In this document: piece after piece, positions 35,341 to 44,420 of the stretch
Layout: every line of letters begins with the position of its first letter
How positions within the stretch are numbered: the first letter of the stretch is position 1
The notes under the pieces: model-generated
What the model was told of the DNA's origin: nothing
Database searches by the model: none
The model's input: only the letters and a program-made list of their open reading frames with translations
Origin: Halobacteriales archaeon QS_1_68_20
GTDB taxonomy: Archaea; Halobacteriota; Halobacteria; Halobacteriales; PXRE01
Direction: 5' to 3'
Assembly (NCBI GenBank): GCA_003021085.1
Contig: PXRE01000039.1
Location: forward strand, 48,609-112,608
DNA length: 64,000 nt
Position numbers and translations under genes: made by a program

Positions 35341-37410
35341 ATGAATTCCTCCGGTCCGGTACCGGATGGCACCCGAGCGGCCATCCGGGACCTCCTGTCG
35401 GACCTGGCCGAGCCGTCGGCACCGCTCACGACGGCCGAAGTGGCGGAGCGCCTGGAGCACACCGAACGAGCTACGGAGAGGGGGCTGACCGCCCTGGTGA
35501 ACCAGGGGGAACTCCGGACCCGGACGATCGGCGAACGCAGGGTCTGGTGGTTGCCGTCGAGTGGGAGCGGCCCGGTCGACCAGGAGCCCGAGTTGCACGA
35601 GTTCGGCGCGTTCGTCAGCGCGGTCAAGGACTACGCCATCTTCATGCTCGACCCGGACGGCATCGTCGTGAGCTGGAACGAGGGTGCCCGGCGCATCAAG
35701 GGGTACACCGAGGACGAGATCGTCGGCCAGCACTTCTCGACGTTCTACACCGAGGAAGACGTCGAGAACGGGGTCCCTGACACGAACCTCGAGAAGGCCG
35801 CGGCGGAGGGCCGGGCCGAGGACGAGGGGTGGCGCGTCAGGGACGACGGCACCCGCTTCTGGGCGAACGTCGTCATCACCGCCATCAGGGACGTCGACGG
35901 GACGCTCCAGGGGTTCACGAAAGTGACCCGGGACATGACCGAACAGCGGGAGTACGAACTCGAACTCCGCAGGGAGCGGGACCTGACCGAGCAGATCCTC
36001 GAGACCGTCCCGGTCGGCATCTGCGTGGTCGACGCCGACGGGGAACTCGTGCGCGCGAACCACGTGGCCCTGGACCTGTTGGCCCTCGAGGAGACAGACG
36101 TCGGGACCGACTCGATCGATTCCAGGGAACTGTACGACGCGGGCGGCGACCCCGTTCCGGTCGAGGACAGGCCGTGGAACCACGTCCTCGGGACCGGCGG
36201 GCCGGTCTACGACGTCCAGTACCGGACCGACCGCCCGTCGGCCGACCACCGCTGGCTTTCCATCAACGCGGTCCCGCTGGAGGGCGGGATCACCGACGAC
36301 GACAGGGTCGTCGTCTCCATCGAGGACGTCACCGACCAGAAGGAGCGCGAGCGGCAACTCCAGCGCCGGAAGACGGAACTGGAGACCGAACTGGGGGAGA
36401 TCCTGGGTCGCATCTCCGACGCCTTCTTCGCGCTCGACGAGGGGTGGCGGTTCACCCACCTCAACGACCAGGCCGCGGAGCTGTTCCAGCGGCCCGAAGA
36501 CGAACTGTTCGGCCAGTCCTTCTGGGAGGTCTTCCCCGGGCGATCCGACGGCCGACTCCAGGACGAATTCCGGGAGGCGATGGACACCCAGGAACCGGTC
36601 GACTTCGAGATGTACGACGACGCGCTGGACGTCTGGCTCCGGTACAACGTGTACCCCTCCGAGTCCGGGCTGTCGATCTACGTCCACGACATCACCGACC
36701 GCAAGGAGTACCAGCAGAAACTCGAGGAGTCCAACGAGCGCTTAGAGCAGTTCGCCCACGCCGCCTCCCACGACCTGCAGGAACCGCTGCGGATGGTCTC
36801 CAGTTACCTCCAGTTGATCGAGCGGCGGTACGGCGACGACCTAGACGACGACGGCGAGGAGTTCCTGGCGTTCGCGGTCGACGGCGCCGACCGGATGCGC
36901 GAGATGATCGACAGTCTGCTCGCGTACTCGCGCGTGCAGACCCGGGGCGAACCGGTCGAACCGGTCGACCTCCAGGACGTCCTCGACGAGGTCCACGAGG
37001 ACCTCCAGAAGCGGATCGCCGAGACCGACGCCGAGATCACGGTGGCGTCGCTGCCCCGTGTCGAGGGCGACCGGGGCCAGTTGCGCCAGGTGTTCCAGAA
37101 CCTGCTGGACAACGCCATCGAGTACGCCGGCGAGGACCCGCCGCGCGTTCACGTCGACGCCGAACGGACGGGCGACCGGTGGACGATCTCGGTCAGCGAC
37201 GAGGGCATCGGCATCGACCCCGACGAACAGGAGCGCGTCTTCGAGGTGTTCCAGCGTCTGCACACCAACGACGAGTACGACGACACGGGAATCGGCCTGG
37301 CGCTGGTCGAGCGCATCGTCGAGCGCCACGGCGGCGACATCTGGGTCGAGTCCGAACCCGGCGAGGGGTCGACGTTCTCGTTCACGCTCCCCGCGGCGCC
37401 CGGAGGGTAA
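35341..37410 (+). CDS. PAS-domain sensor histidine kinase with N-terminal winged helix
   Basis: 689 residues, no membrane segment, so a cytoplasmic sensor. Residues 15-75 form a winged helix (TTAEVAERLEHTERATERGL). Three PAS domains follow (about 85-200, 215-335, 345-460; for example YAIFMLDPDGIVVSWNEGAR). The phospho-acceptor His is near residue 477 in HAASHDLQEPLRMVSSYLQL. ATPase boxes are NLLDNAIEYAG, DEGIGIDPDEQ and TGIGLALVERIVERHGG. The pairing of a DNA-binding domain with a kinase core is unusual. No response regulator is next to it. TATA-like GTTTTTAAGCC at about 35308 implies a leaderless message. Confidence 0.9.
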   Translation: MNSSGPVPDGTRAAIRDLLSDLAEPSAPLTTAEVAERLEHTERATERGLTALVNQGELRTRTIGERRVWWLPSSGSGPVDQEPELHEFGAFVSAVKDYAIFMLDPDGIVVSWNEGARRIKGYTEDEIVGQHFSTFYTEEDVENGVPDTNLEKAAAEGRAEDEGWRVRDDGTRFWANVVITAIRDVDGTLQGFTKVTRDMTEQREYELELRRERDLTEQILETVPVGICVVDADGELVRANHVALDLLALEETDVGTDSIDSRELYDAGGDPVPVEDRPWNHVLGTGGPVYDVQYRTDRPSADHRWLSINAVPLEGGITDDDRVVVSIEDVTDQKERERQLQRRKTELETELGEILGRISDAFFALDEGWRFTHLNDQAAELFQRPEDELFGQSFWEVFPGRSDGRLQDEFREAMDTQEPVDFEMYDDALDVWLRYNVYPSESGLSIYVHDITDRKEYQQKLEESNERLEQFAHAASHDLQEPLRMVSSYLQLIERRYGDDLDDDGEEFLAFAVDGADRMREMIDSLLAYSRVQTRGEPVEPVDLQDVLDEVHEDLQKRIAETDAEITVASLPRVEGDRGQLRQVFQNLLDNAIEYAGEDPPRVHVDAERTGDRWTISVSDEGIGIDPDEQERVFEVFQRLHTNDEYDDTGIGLALVERIVERHGGDIWVESEPGEGSTFSFTLPAAPGG

Positions 37411-37417
37411 CGCCCGG

Positions 37418-37640
37418 CGGCGGCGGGCTCGCGGGTCCCCCTCCCGGATGCGCGAGGCGACGAACAGCGCCAGGGCGGTGACCACGATGCCGACGCCGTA
37501 GGTGTTGTGCAAGGCGGCCCCGGAGACGTTCTCGGCGTAGACGAACGGGGACGCGAGCGTCAGATGCCGGTCAGGGCCAGCAACCAGGTGGCGCACTCGC
37601 CGGCGGACCCGGGTTCGACGGACGTGGCCGCGGGTTCGGC
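37418..37640 (-). pseudogene. Remnant of an SPW-repeat membrane protein
   Basis: Two pieces in different frames: ECATWLLALTGI followed by a stop, then LTLASPFVYAENVSGAALHN and TYGVGIVVTALALF. LASPFVY and the following helix match the SPW-repeat family of small membrane proteins. The first half and the start are gone. Judged dead. Confidence 0.45.
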
Positions 37641-37700
37641 CGGGGGCAACGTAAGCGGTGGTCGCTCGCCGGTTTTTCGGCCGTGAGACGCGGTTCGCCG

Positions 37701-38771
37701 ATGTCAACTCGAGGCGACAGTGAGGATTTGTGCGTCGGGACCGAACGGTTCGGTGTGAACCGGACCGACACCAGCCCACGATCGGAGTCCGAGTCGTCAG
37801 CCGGCACTGCGCGAACCGTTGGGAGACGCGGCCGTGAGTACGTCTCGAAGGCAGCGTCGTCGCTCCGGCGCGGCGTAAAATCGGGCGCAGTGACGGGGAT
37901 CGTCGGCGGGGCGGGCCTCCTCGGCGGCCTTCGAGCGCTTTCAGCCGGGAACCGCGAGCGCGGGCTCGTTAGACTCGCCCTGGGAGCCGGGTTTCTGGCC
38001 ACCGCGTTCGTCCAGCGACGGTCCCGCCGTGAGGGGCCCGACGTCGAGGAAACCGACGTGGTCGACACCGGGCCCGATGTCGACGACATCGCCGACGAGG
38101 CCGGCGGCGTCGGGGAGGGAGACCACGCCACGGGCGATGCGGCCGCGGAGGTCACGGACACGTCTCCGGACCTCGAGGCCGTGGGATCGGCGCTCGAGTC
38201 CGATTCTGCCACCGAGGCCGGCTCGGGGTCGGTCGACCAGCGCGAAGTCGCCGACACCGGCCTCGATAGCGAGGACTTCACCGAGGCGGTCGAGCGCGAA
38301 GCGGACGACGCCGGTGGCGAGGAGGGAACGAGCGACGAGGCCCCGGCCGAGGAGGGCACTGGTGATGGCACCGAGATCGAGGACGTCGACCGCCTGGGGA
38401 AGGCGGCGTTCGACAGACAGAGCCGTGAGGTTCCGGCGCCACAGCGGGCGTTCAACCAGGGCTTTCTGGCGCACTCGACCGAAGCGATCTGGGGGATTCG
38501 CTCGCGCGACGACGCGGTGCTGGTGTCCCTGGACTACGACGCAATCCAGGACCGCGAGGGCGTGCGGTACGTCGCCAGTAGCGAGATCGGCGACGACGCC
38601 CGCGAACTCCCGATTCCCGACACCGTTCTCGACCACTGGGACGAGGTGTTCGGCGGCGGGACCGCCGTCACCGGCGGCGACGACGTCCTGTTCGTCACGA
38701 CCGAGCGTCCCGCGACCGACGACCTGCTGCGGGTGCTCCCCGCGAAGTGGGCCGACGACCTGCCGGAGTAA
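37701..38771 (+). CDS. Hypothetical acidic membrane-associated protein
   Basis: 356 residues. Basic N-terminal region with a glycine-rich hydrophobic pair (GAVTGIVGGAGLLGGLRALS and RLALGAGFLATAFVQ) at about 63-108. A low-complexity Asp/Glu/Thr linker follows (115-230). The folded C-terminal domain includes GFLAHSTEAIWGIRSRDDAV and LPAKWADDLPE at the end. No recognised family. One or two membrane helices with a cytosolic globular end is the likely shape. Confidence 0.6.
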   Translation: MSTRGDSEDLCVGTERFGVNRTDTSPRSESESSAGTARTVGRRGREYVSKAASSLRRGVKSGAVTGIVGGAGLLGGLRALSAGNRERGLVRLALGAGFLATAFVQRRSRREGPDVEETDVVDTGPDVDDIADEAGGVGEGDHATGDAAAEVTDTSPDLEAVGSALESDSATEAGSGSVDQREVADTGLDSEDFTEAVEREADDAGGEEGTSDEAPAEEGTGDGTEIEDVDRLGKAAFDRQSREVPAPQRAFNQGFLAHSTEAIWGIRSRDDAVLVSLDYDAIQDREGVRYVASSEIGDDARELPIPDTVLDHWDEVFGGGTAVTGGDDVLFVTTERPATDDLLRVLPAKWADDLPE

Positions 38772-38855
38772 ACACGATTACGGTTCCACGACCGGTTCCG
38801 CCTGAATCACGGCATCCTGCCTCCGAACGGGAGTCGAGTCCGCGGGCCTCGTCGG

Positions 38856-40010
38856 TCAGAAGCCCTTGCCCAGCAGTTCCCGCGCGATGATGTTCTTCTG
38901 GATCTCGGTGGTGCCCTCGTAGATCTGGGTGATCTTGGCGTCGCGGTAGAGGCGCTCGACGTCGAAGTCGTCGACGTAGCCCGCGCCGCCGTGGATCTGG
39001 ACGGCCTCGTCGGCCGCCTCGACGGCGATCCGGGAGGCGAACTCCTTGGCCATGGAGGCCAGCGTCGTCAGCGACTCCTGCTTGTTGTCGACGCTCCAGG
39101 CGCTCTTGTAGGTGAGCTGGCGGGCCGCCTCCAGGTTCGTGTGCATCTCCGCGAGTTTGTGCTGGATGGCCTGGAACTCGCTGATGGGACGGTCGAACTG
39201 CTCGCGCTGCTCGGCGTACTCCAGGGCGCGCTCGGCGGCGCCCCTGGCGATGCCGACCCCCTGGGCGGCGACGCCGGTCCGGGTCTCGTCGAAGAACTGC
39301 ATCTGCTGGTAGAAGCCCGCGCCCTCCGTGCCGATCAGGTTCTCCTCGGGGACGCGAACGTCGTCGAGGATGAGCTCCGCAGTGTCGGAGGCGCGGATGC
39401 CGAGTTTGCCGGTGATCTTGTCGGCCTCGAACCCGTCGCGGTCGGACTCCACGACGATCTGGCTGAACCCGGAGTAACGGTCGGGCGCGTCCGGGTTGGT
39501 CTTGCACATGACGACGAAGTAGTCGCCGATGGACCCGTTGGTGATCCACATCTTGTTGCCGTCGAGCACCCACTCGTCGCCGTCCTTCTCGGCCTCCGTC
39601 GAGACCGAGGAGACGTCCGAGCCGGTGTCGGGTTCGGAGATGGCCGCGCCCGTCACCGCCTCGCCCTCGGCGACCGGCGGGAGGAACCGTTCCTTCTGGT
39701 CCTCGGTGCCGAACTCGATGATGGCCTCGGTGCCAAAGCCGGCGCTGGAGATGCACAGGCCGATGCCGGGGTCGACCGCGAACAGTTCCTCGATGATGAT
39801 GGCGGTCTCCAGCGTCGAGTATCCCGCTCCGCCGTACTCCAATGGGATGGCGGCACCGGTCAGCCCCATCTCCGCCGCCTCGTCCATGAGGTCTTGGGGG
39901 TACTTCTCCTCGCGGTCGTACTCGCTCGCCACGGGGGCGACCTCGTTCTCGGCGAACCGCCGGACCTCCTCCCGAATCTGCTGTTGTTCCTCGGTCAGTT
40001 CGAAGTCCAT
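38856..40010 (-). CDS. acd: Acyl-CoA dehydrogenase
   Basis: 384 residues. FAD enzyme that introduces the alpha-beta double bond in acyl-CoA, first step of beta-oxidation. Signatures are [14 protein letters not shown] (FAD/substrate loop) and [20 protein letters not shown] with [14 protein letters not shown], whose Glu is the catalytic base of the short-chain type. Full length. It diverges from the hydratase-dehydrogenase fusion across 114 bases, with a minus-strand CATATATGG near 40032 as its probable TATA box. Chain-length preference cannot be told. Confidence 0.94.
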   Translation of the reverse strand: MDFELTEEQQQIREEVRRFAENEVAPVASEYDREEKYPQDLMDEAAEMGLTGAAIPLEYGGAGYSTLETAIIIEELFAVDPGIGLCISSAGFGTEAIIEFGTEDQKERFLPPVAEGEAVTGAAISEPDTGSDVSSVSTEAEKDGDEWVLDGNKMWITNGSIGDYFVVMCKTNPDAPDRYSGFSQIVVESDRDGFEADKITGKLGIRASDTAELILDDVRVPEENLIGTEGAGFYQQMQFFDETRTGVAAQGVGIARGAAERALEYAEQREQFDRPISEFQAIQHKLAEMHTNLEAARQLTYKSAWSVDNKQESLTTLASMAKEFASRIAVEAADEAVQIHGGAGYVDDFDVERLYRDAKITQIYEGTTEIQKNIIARELLGKGF

Positions 40011-40124
40011 GCGGAACCGTTACATACCTCGCCATATATGCCTTTGTAACCGGCGATAAACTCGCCTGTAGTTTCTCCCTCTGCGATGGAAACCTTGAAA
40101 CGCACACCAGTAGACGTTACGCCC

Positions 40125-42095
40125 ATGGAGGTAGACGACGTCAACACCATCGCGGTTCTCGGCGCCGGCAACATGGGCCACGGTATCGCGGAGGTCGCCG
40201 CCCTGGCCGGATACGAGGTCCGGATGCGGGACATCAAACAGGAGTTCGTCCAGGACGGCTACGAGTCCATCGAGTGGTCGCTGAACAAACTGGCCGAGAA
40301 AGAGCGGATCAGCCAGGAGCAAGCGGACGCGGCGCTGGACCGCGTGACGCCGCTGGTCGATTTCGAGGAGGCCGTCGACGACGTGGACTTCGTCGTCGAG
40401 GCGGTCCCCGAGAAGATGGAGATCAAGACGGACGTGTACGAGGAACTGGAGGAGTACGCGCCCGACGAGGCCGTGTTCGCTTCCAACACCTCCTCGCTGT
40501 CGATCACCGACCTCTCGGAGGCGACCGAGCGCCCCGAGCGGTTCTGCGGGATGCACTTCTTCAATCCGCCAGTGAGGATGCAGCTGGTCGAGGTCATCTC
40601 CGGTGCCCACACGGAGGACTGGGTACTCGACCTCACCGAGGACCTGGCGGAGGACTTCGGCAAGACGCCCGTCCGCGTCCGCAAGGACAGCCCCGGGTTC
40701 ATCGTCAACCGGGTCGCCGTTCCTCTGATGAACGAGGTGGCGTGGCTGGTCCACGACGGCGAGGCTACCGTCGAGGAGATCGACTCCACGACGAAACACG
40801 ACATGGGCCTGCCGATGGGCAGTTTCGAACTGGCCGACTACGTCGGGATCGACGTCTCCCACGACGTGCTCACCTACGTCGAGTCCGTCCTCGGCGAGGC
40901 CTACGAGCCCTGCCCCCTGCTGGAGGGGAAAGTCGAGAACGAGGAACTCGGACAGAAGACCGGCAAGGGGTTCTACGACTACGAGGACGGCGAGGGCGTC
41001 GAGATTCCGATGGACGAGGGCCGCGAGGACGTCGAGGCGATCCTGCTGGCCGTCCAGGCCAACGAGGTCGCCAAGCTGATCGGCGAGGACGTCGCCGACG
41101 CCGACGAGATCGACGACGCCGTCATGCTCGGCCTGGGCTACCCCGAGGGGCCGGCGAAGATGGCCGACGAGTACGGCCTCGACGAACTGGTCGAGACCCT
41201 GGAGGAGCGCCAGGAGGAGAGCGGCCACCCGCGCTACGAGGTCGCCGACTACCTCCGCGAGGCCGCCGAGGCCGGCGGCTTCTACGGCGGCGGCGACGAG
41301 GGCGAGGGGACCGTCGAGTACGACGCCCTCACGGTGTCGGTCGACGGCAACGTCGGTCACGTCCGGATCGACCGCTCCCACCGGATGAACACGATCACGA
41401 CCGAGATGATCGACGAACTGGACGCCGCGCTCGACGGGTTCGTCGAGGACGACGACGTCCGGGCGGTCCTGCTGGAAGGTGCCGGCGACCAGGCGTTCTC
41501 CGCCGGGTTCGACGCCTCGACGGCGGCCGCGGGCAGCGGCATCGACGCCGCCGAGATGTCCCGGCACGGCCAGCAGGTCTTCGGCCGACTCTCGGAGCTC
41601 CCGATGCCCGTGCTGGCGGCCGTCGACGGCTACTGCCTCGGCGGCGGCATGGAACTGGCGACCTGCGCGGACATGCGCATCGCCACCTCGCGCTCGCAGT
41701 TCGGCCAGCCAGAGCACAACCTCGGGCTGATCCCCGGGTGGGGGGGCACCCAGCGCCTCCGTCGCATCGTCGGCGAGGGCCGCGCCAAGGAAATCATCTT
41801 CACCGCGCGCAACGACTACGACCCCGAGACGATGTACGACTACGGCTTCGTCAACGAGGTCGTCGACGTCGACGAGTTCGAGGACCGCGCCTGGGAACTG
41901 GCACGGGACCTCGCCAGCGGCCCGCCCATCGCCCAGAAGTTCACCAAGCGTGCGATGCAGGCCGGCCGCGACGACGTCGACGCCGGTCTCGAGGTCGAGT
42001 CCTCGGCGTTCGGCCACCTCTTCGAGACGGACGACCTCTGGGAGGGCCTGGCGGCCTTCGAGGCCGACCGCGAACCCGAGTTCGAGGGGAAGTGA
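40125..42095 (+). CDS. 3-hydroxyacyl-CoA dehydrogenase / enoyl-CoA hydratase fusion
   Basis: 656 residues carrying the second and third beta-oxidation steps. Residues 1-400 form the dehydrogenase (NAD loop VLGAGNMGHGIAEVAALAG; GMHFFNPPVRMQLVE; KDSPGFIVNRV). Residues 405-656 are the crotonase fold (oxyanion loop FSAGFDAS; GYCLGGGMELATCADMRIA; PEHNLGLIPGWGGTQRL). The order is the reverse of bacterial FadB, as usual in archaea. The ATG at 40125 starts MEVDDVNTIAVLG. It diverges from the acyl-CoA dehydrogenase gene and is probably co-regulated with it. Confidence 0.94.
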   Translation: MEVDDVNTIAVLGAGNMGHGIAEVAALAGYEVRMRDIKQEFVQDGYESIEWSLNKLAEKERISQEQADAALDRVTPLVDFEEAVDDVDFVVEAVPEKMEIKTDVYEELEEYAPDEAVFASNTSSLSITDLSEATERPERFCGMHFFNPPVRMQLVEVISGAHTEDWVLDLTEDLAEDFGKTPVRVRKDSPGFIVNRVAVPLMNEVAWLVHDGEATVEEIDSTTKHDMGLPMGSFELADYVGIDVSHDVLTYVESVLGEAYEPCPLLEGKVENEELGQKTGKGFYDYEDGEGVEIPMDEGREDVEAILLAVQANEVAKLIGEDVADADEIDDAVMLGLGYPEGPAKMADEYGLDELVETLEERQEESGHPRYEVADYLREAAEAGGFYGGGDEGEGTVEYDALTVSVDGNVGHVRIDRSHRMNTITTEMIDELDAALDGFVEDDDVRAVLLEGAGDQAFSAGFDASTAAAGSGIDAAEMSRHGQQVFGRLSELPMPVLAAVDGYCLGGGMELATCADMRIATSRSQFGQPEHNLGLIPGWGGTQRLRRIVGEGRAKEIIFTARNDYDPETMYDYGFVNEVVDVDEFEDRAWELARDLASGPPIAQKFTKRAMQAGRDDVDAGLEVESSAFGHLFETDDLWEGLAAFEADREPEFEGK

Positions 42096-42209
42096 AGACC
42101 GGACGTCGGCCGTCTTGCGCGTAGTTGTCGGCGGTGAACCCGCCGAACGATCCACCTGCTTCCTCTTCCCGCCGAAACCTTATGATGGATGGGTCGGCCA
42201 GCGTCGACG

Positions 42210-42902
42210 ATGGTCCGGCGGTACCGGAACGGGTGGTGGCTGGAGCGAAAATACTGGGACGAAGGGCTGACCCAGCGGGAAATCGCGGCCGAGTGTGGCG
42301 TCTCGCCGCGGACGATCCGGACGTACATGAACGAGTTCGGGATACCGACGCGGGACGTCGAGGGCGAGAACCACCCGCTGTACGGACGATCCCGTGCGGA
42401 CGAGGTCCGGGAGAAAATCCCGGAGACCCTGGATGGCCGGGACCTCTCCCGGGAAACGCGAGAACGGATCGCCGACGCGCACGAGGGGTCGCAACTGCCG
42501 TCCGAGGTCCGCGAGAAGATTTCGGAGTCGTTGCGCGGTCGTTCGAAGTCCGAGGCGACCCGCGAGAAGATGAGCGAATCGACATCGGGTGAGCGGAATC
42601 CGAACTGGCGCGGCGGGTACAGTCGCCGGTACGGGAGCGGGTGGTCCGTGGCCGGAGAGCGCGCACGAGAACGGGACGAGGTCTGTCAGCACTGCGGTCA
42701 CGACGGGTCGAACGACCGACTGGAAGTCCACCACATAATTCCGGTCCGGCGGTTTCGGGCGGCACCGGACGTTCCGCTGGAAGCGGCACATTCCCTGGAG
42801 AACCTGGTCGTGCTCTGTCGACGGTGTCACCGGCGGGCGGATCACGGACTGCTCGACATCGATCCCCCGGAGAATCCCTCGTCGCGTCTCCCCGAGGGAT
42901 AG
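42210..42902 (+). CDS. HNH endonuclease with helix-turn-helix and NUMOD3 repeats
   Basis: 230 residues. N-terminal helix-turn-helix (LTQREIAAECGVSPRTIRTY), then three NUMOD3-like repeats (SRETRERIADAHEG; SEVREKISESLRG; SEATREKMSES), then an HNH nuclease with CQHC, LEVHHIIPVRRF, NLVVLCRRCHRR. This build is typical of homing-type endonucleases that bind a long DNA target. It ends 58 bases before an intron-bearing tRNA gene. Its target site is unknown. A TATA-like ACCTTATGA near 42177 fits a leaderless start at 42210. Confidence 0.85.
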   Translation: MVRRYRNGWWLERKYWDEGLTQREIAAECGVSPRTIRTYMNEFGIPTRDVEGENHPLYGRSRADEVREKIPETLDGRDLSRETRERIADAHEGSQLPSEVREKISESLRGRSKSEATREKMSESTSGERNPNWRGGYSRRYGSGWSVAGERARERDEVCQHCGHDGSNDRLEVHHIIPVRRFRAAPDVPLEAAHSLENLVVLCRRCHRRADHGLLDIDPPENPSSRLPEG

Positions 42903-42959
42903 CTCACCTCGGGCGGTTTCGATGGACTTAAATCGCAGACGGCACGAACTATCGAATGC

Positions 42960-43064
42960 GCTCCGTTGGTGTAGTCCGGCCAATCATTTCGGCCTTTCGG
43001 CAGAATCGGCTCGCCCGGTTTTGGAAGACAGCCGATGACCGGGGTTCAAATCCCCGACGGAGCA
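42960..43064 (+). tRNA. tRNA-Glu (anticodon TTC) with a 30-base intron
   Basis: Exons 42960-42999 and 43030-43064 join to a 75-base tRNA: acceptor GCTCCGT/ACGGAGC, anticodon stem TCGGC/GCCGA around CTTTCGA, T-stem CGGGG/CCCCG, discriminator A. The intron lies between positions 37 and 38. Its ends form a full bulge-helix-bulge: CTTT pairs with GAAG (one G-U), the bulges are CG|G and AC|A, and the intron continues as a nine-pair stem (CAGAATCGG with CCGGTTTTG). TATA-like GACTTAAATCG lies at about 42926. Confidence 0.93.
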
Positions 43065-43277
43065 CTTCTGCGACGACTATTCCGCGAGCGACCGCTGTGC
43101 GTGTCGCTCGTACTTCGTGAGTCGAAATGCTCCGTGGATTTGAACCCTGCCAGACGCAGCCCGGACCCGTCCGTCGCAGACGCAACGGAAGCCCGGACCG
43201 TCTGGCTCCGGTTCAAATCCCCGACGGAGCACTTCTGCGACGACTATTCCGCGAGCGACCGCTGTGCGTGTCGCTCG
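43043..43277 (+). repeat. 68-bp direct repeat of the tRNA-Glu 3' end, with inverted copy
   Basis: Bases 43043-43110 (T-arm, acceptor and 46 flanking bases including a GCGAGCGAC...GTGTCGCTCG hairpin) recur exactly at 43210-43277, 167 bases on. Between them, from 43128, an inverted tRNA-tail copy (TGCTCCGTGGATTTGAACCC) pairs with the second direct copy, enclosing a core with GCCAGACGCAGCCCGGAC and CCCGGACCGTCTGGC. The architecture equals that behind tRNA-Thr at 29000-29184. Confidence 0.8.
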
Positions 43278-43495
43278 CACCTCGGCGGAAACGGCGGGAC
43301 AGTTCCCTCTGGATGCGTTCGTTCATCAACGACCGTTGTAATCGTCGGTGGTCGAAATCCGACGGTCGCTCGGGGGCCCAACGATTGCCGGAGTACCGGC
43401 GGCCCCGGTGTAGTCTTGCGATTCCTCGAACGGGGCCGTTCGTCTATCGTCGTACCCGAGATTTATAATCGTCGAACGAGTGCAGATTTTCCAGC
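43278..43495. other. Intergenic region and promoter of the winged-helix gene
   Basis: No gene. The perfect TATA box ATTTATAATC at 43461-43470 lies 26 bases before the ATG at 43496, fitting a leaderless transcript. The rest is featureless. Confidence 0.6.
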
Positions 43496-43717
43496 ATGAG
43501 TGCCAAGGAGCGAGCGACAGCGGAAGTGGTACCGCGGTCGGTGTCGTCGCCGCAGGCGAAACTGGTCTACCTGTACCTGCGCCGGGCGGGGCCGGCGACG
43601 CCGGCGGAGATCGCCGACGGACTCGGGTTGCAGAAACTGGCCGTCTACGAGGTGCTCCGGTCGCTACGCGGTGGCGACCTGGTCGCCCACCGCGAGGACG
43701 GCTACGCGGTCGCCTGA
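43496..43717 (+). CDS. Small winged-helix DNA-binding protein (MarR/TrmB-like)
   Basis: 73 residues, essentially one winged helix: SPQAKLVYLYLRRAGPATPA, EIADGLGLQKLAVYEVLRSL (recognition helix) and a wing REDGYAVA. No ligand domain. Very likely a transcriptional regulator; the target is unknown. Leaderless promoter upstream. It converges with the DUF456 gene two bases away. Confidence 0.8.
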   Translation: MSAKERATAEVVPRSVSSPQAKLVYLYLRRAGPATPAEIADGLGLQKLAVYEVLRSLRGGDLVAHREDGYAVA

Positions 43718-43719
43718 GC

Positions 43720-44205
43720 CTACAGGACGACGACGGCCAGGACGGCGACGAGGACGGCCAGCGCCAACAGGAACTCCACGAGGTTGGCGACGAGCATCCC
43801 GACGACCGTCCGCAGGGCGGTCCTGACGCTCTCCGCGCGGGCGGTGCCCCTGCGGCGCTGGGCGAGGTAGACCACGCCCGCCGCGCCGGCCAGCACGCCG
43901 AGCGGGCCGGTGAATGGAAACAGCAAGAGTCCCACGACGCCGGCGACGACGGCGGCGCGCGTGGAGACGCCGGCGGCGCCCGCTGCCAGGGGCGTCCCGA
44001 GGTAGTCGGCGGCCAGGGCGCCGAGGCCGAGTACCGTGGTGACGGCGACGAAGCCGACGCCGGGCGTCCCGAACCCGTTCGACCACCAGAAGACGTAGAC
44101 GCCGGCAAGCGACAGGAGGCCGCTCGGGACCAGCGGGAGGAAACTCGCGACGACCCCGGCGGCCAGCAGTCCCAGCGCCGCGACGGTCGCCGGTTCTATC
44201 GGCAT
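43720..44205 (-). CDS. DUF456 membrane protein
   Basis: 161 residues, four to five hydrophobic helices; the glycine-rich DYLGTPLAAGAAGVSTRAAV and FPFTGPLGVLAGAAGVVYLA are typical of DUF456, a widespread small membrane family. Function unknown. No signal peptide. Confidence 0.8.
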   Translation of the reverse strand: MPIEPATVAALGLLAAGVVASFLPLVPSGLLSLAGVYVFWWSNGFGTPGVGFVAVTTVLGLGALAADYLGTPLAAGAAGVSTRAAVVAGVVGLLLFPFTGPLGVLAGAAGVVYLAQRRRGTARAESVRTALRTVVGMLVANLVEFLLALAVLVAVLAVVVL

Positions 44206-44420
44206 CGGCGGAGAAAGTGGCTACGGACACTTAGACCTGGGCGCTTCCGGTTCGTGTTGAGGATCAAACCCGTGTACTTATCGGGGTGGGGGACGAGGGG
44301 GGCAATGTGAACGGGATGCATCGCCACCGGCGAGGCGGACGGTCCAGGAGCACGACGGCGCCGGCCGGGATGGGACCACGCCCGTCGGCGGCGGTGCCGA
44401 CGTAAGGACGGAGATCAGCG
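44206..44420. other. Upstream region of the RecA-like gene
   Basis: 215 bases. A TATA-like TACTTATCGG at about 44275 would place the transcript start near 44302, leaving a leader of about 118 bases. This contains a 29-codon frame (44316-44405) and CCGACGTAAGGACGG, a block also found in the two dispersed repeats. The small frame is probably chance. Confidence 0.4.

Noticed and set aside
34513..36687. 724-codon minus-strand frame running from the glycosylase gene through the histidine kinase
   Set aside because: Only 34513-35175 has family signatures; the rest is antisense to the kinase in a GC-rich genome where such frames stay open by chance.
44316..44405. 29-codon frame in the leader before the RecA-like gene
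   Set aside because: Arg/Ser/Thr-rich composition unlike haloarchaeal proteins, and no conservation evidence; probably chance.
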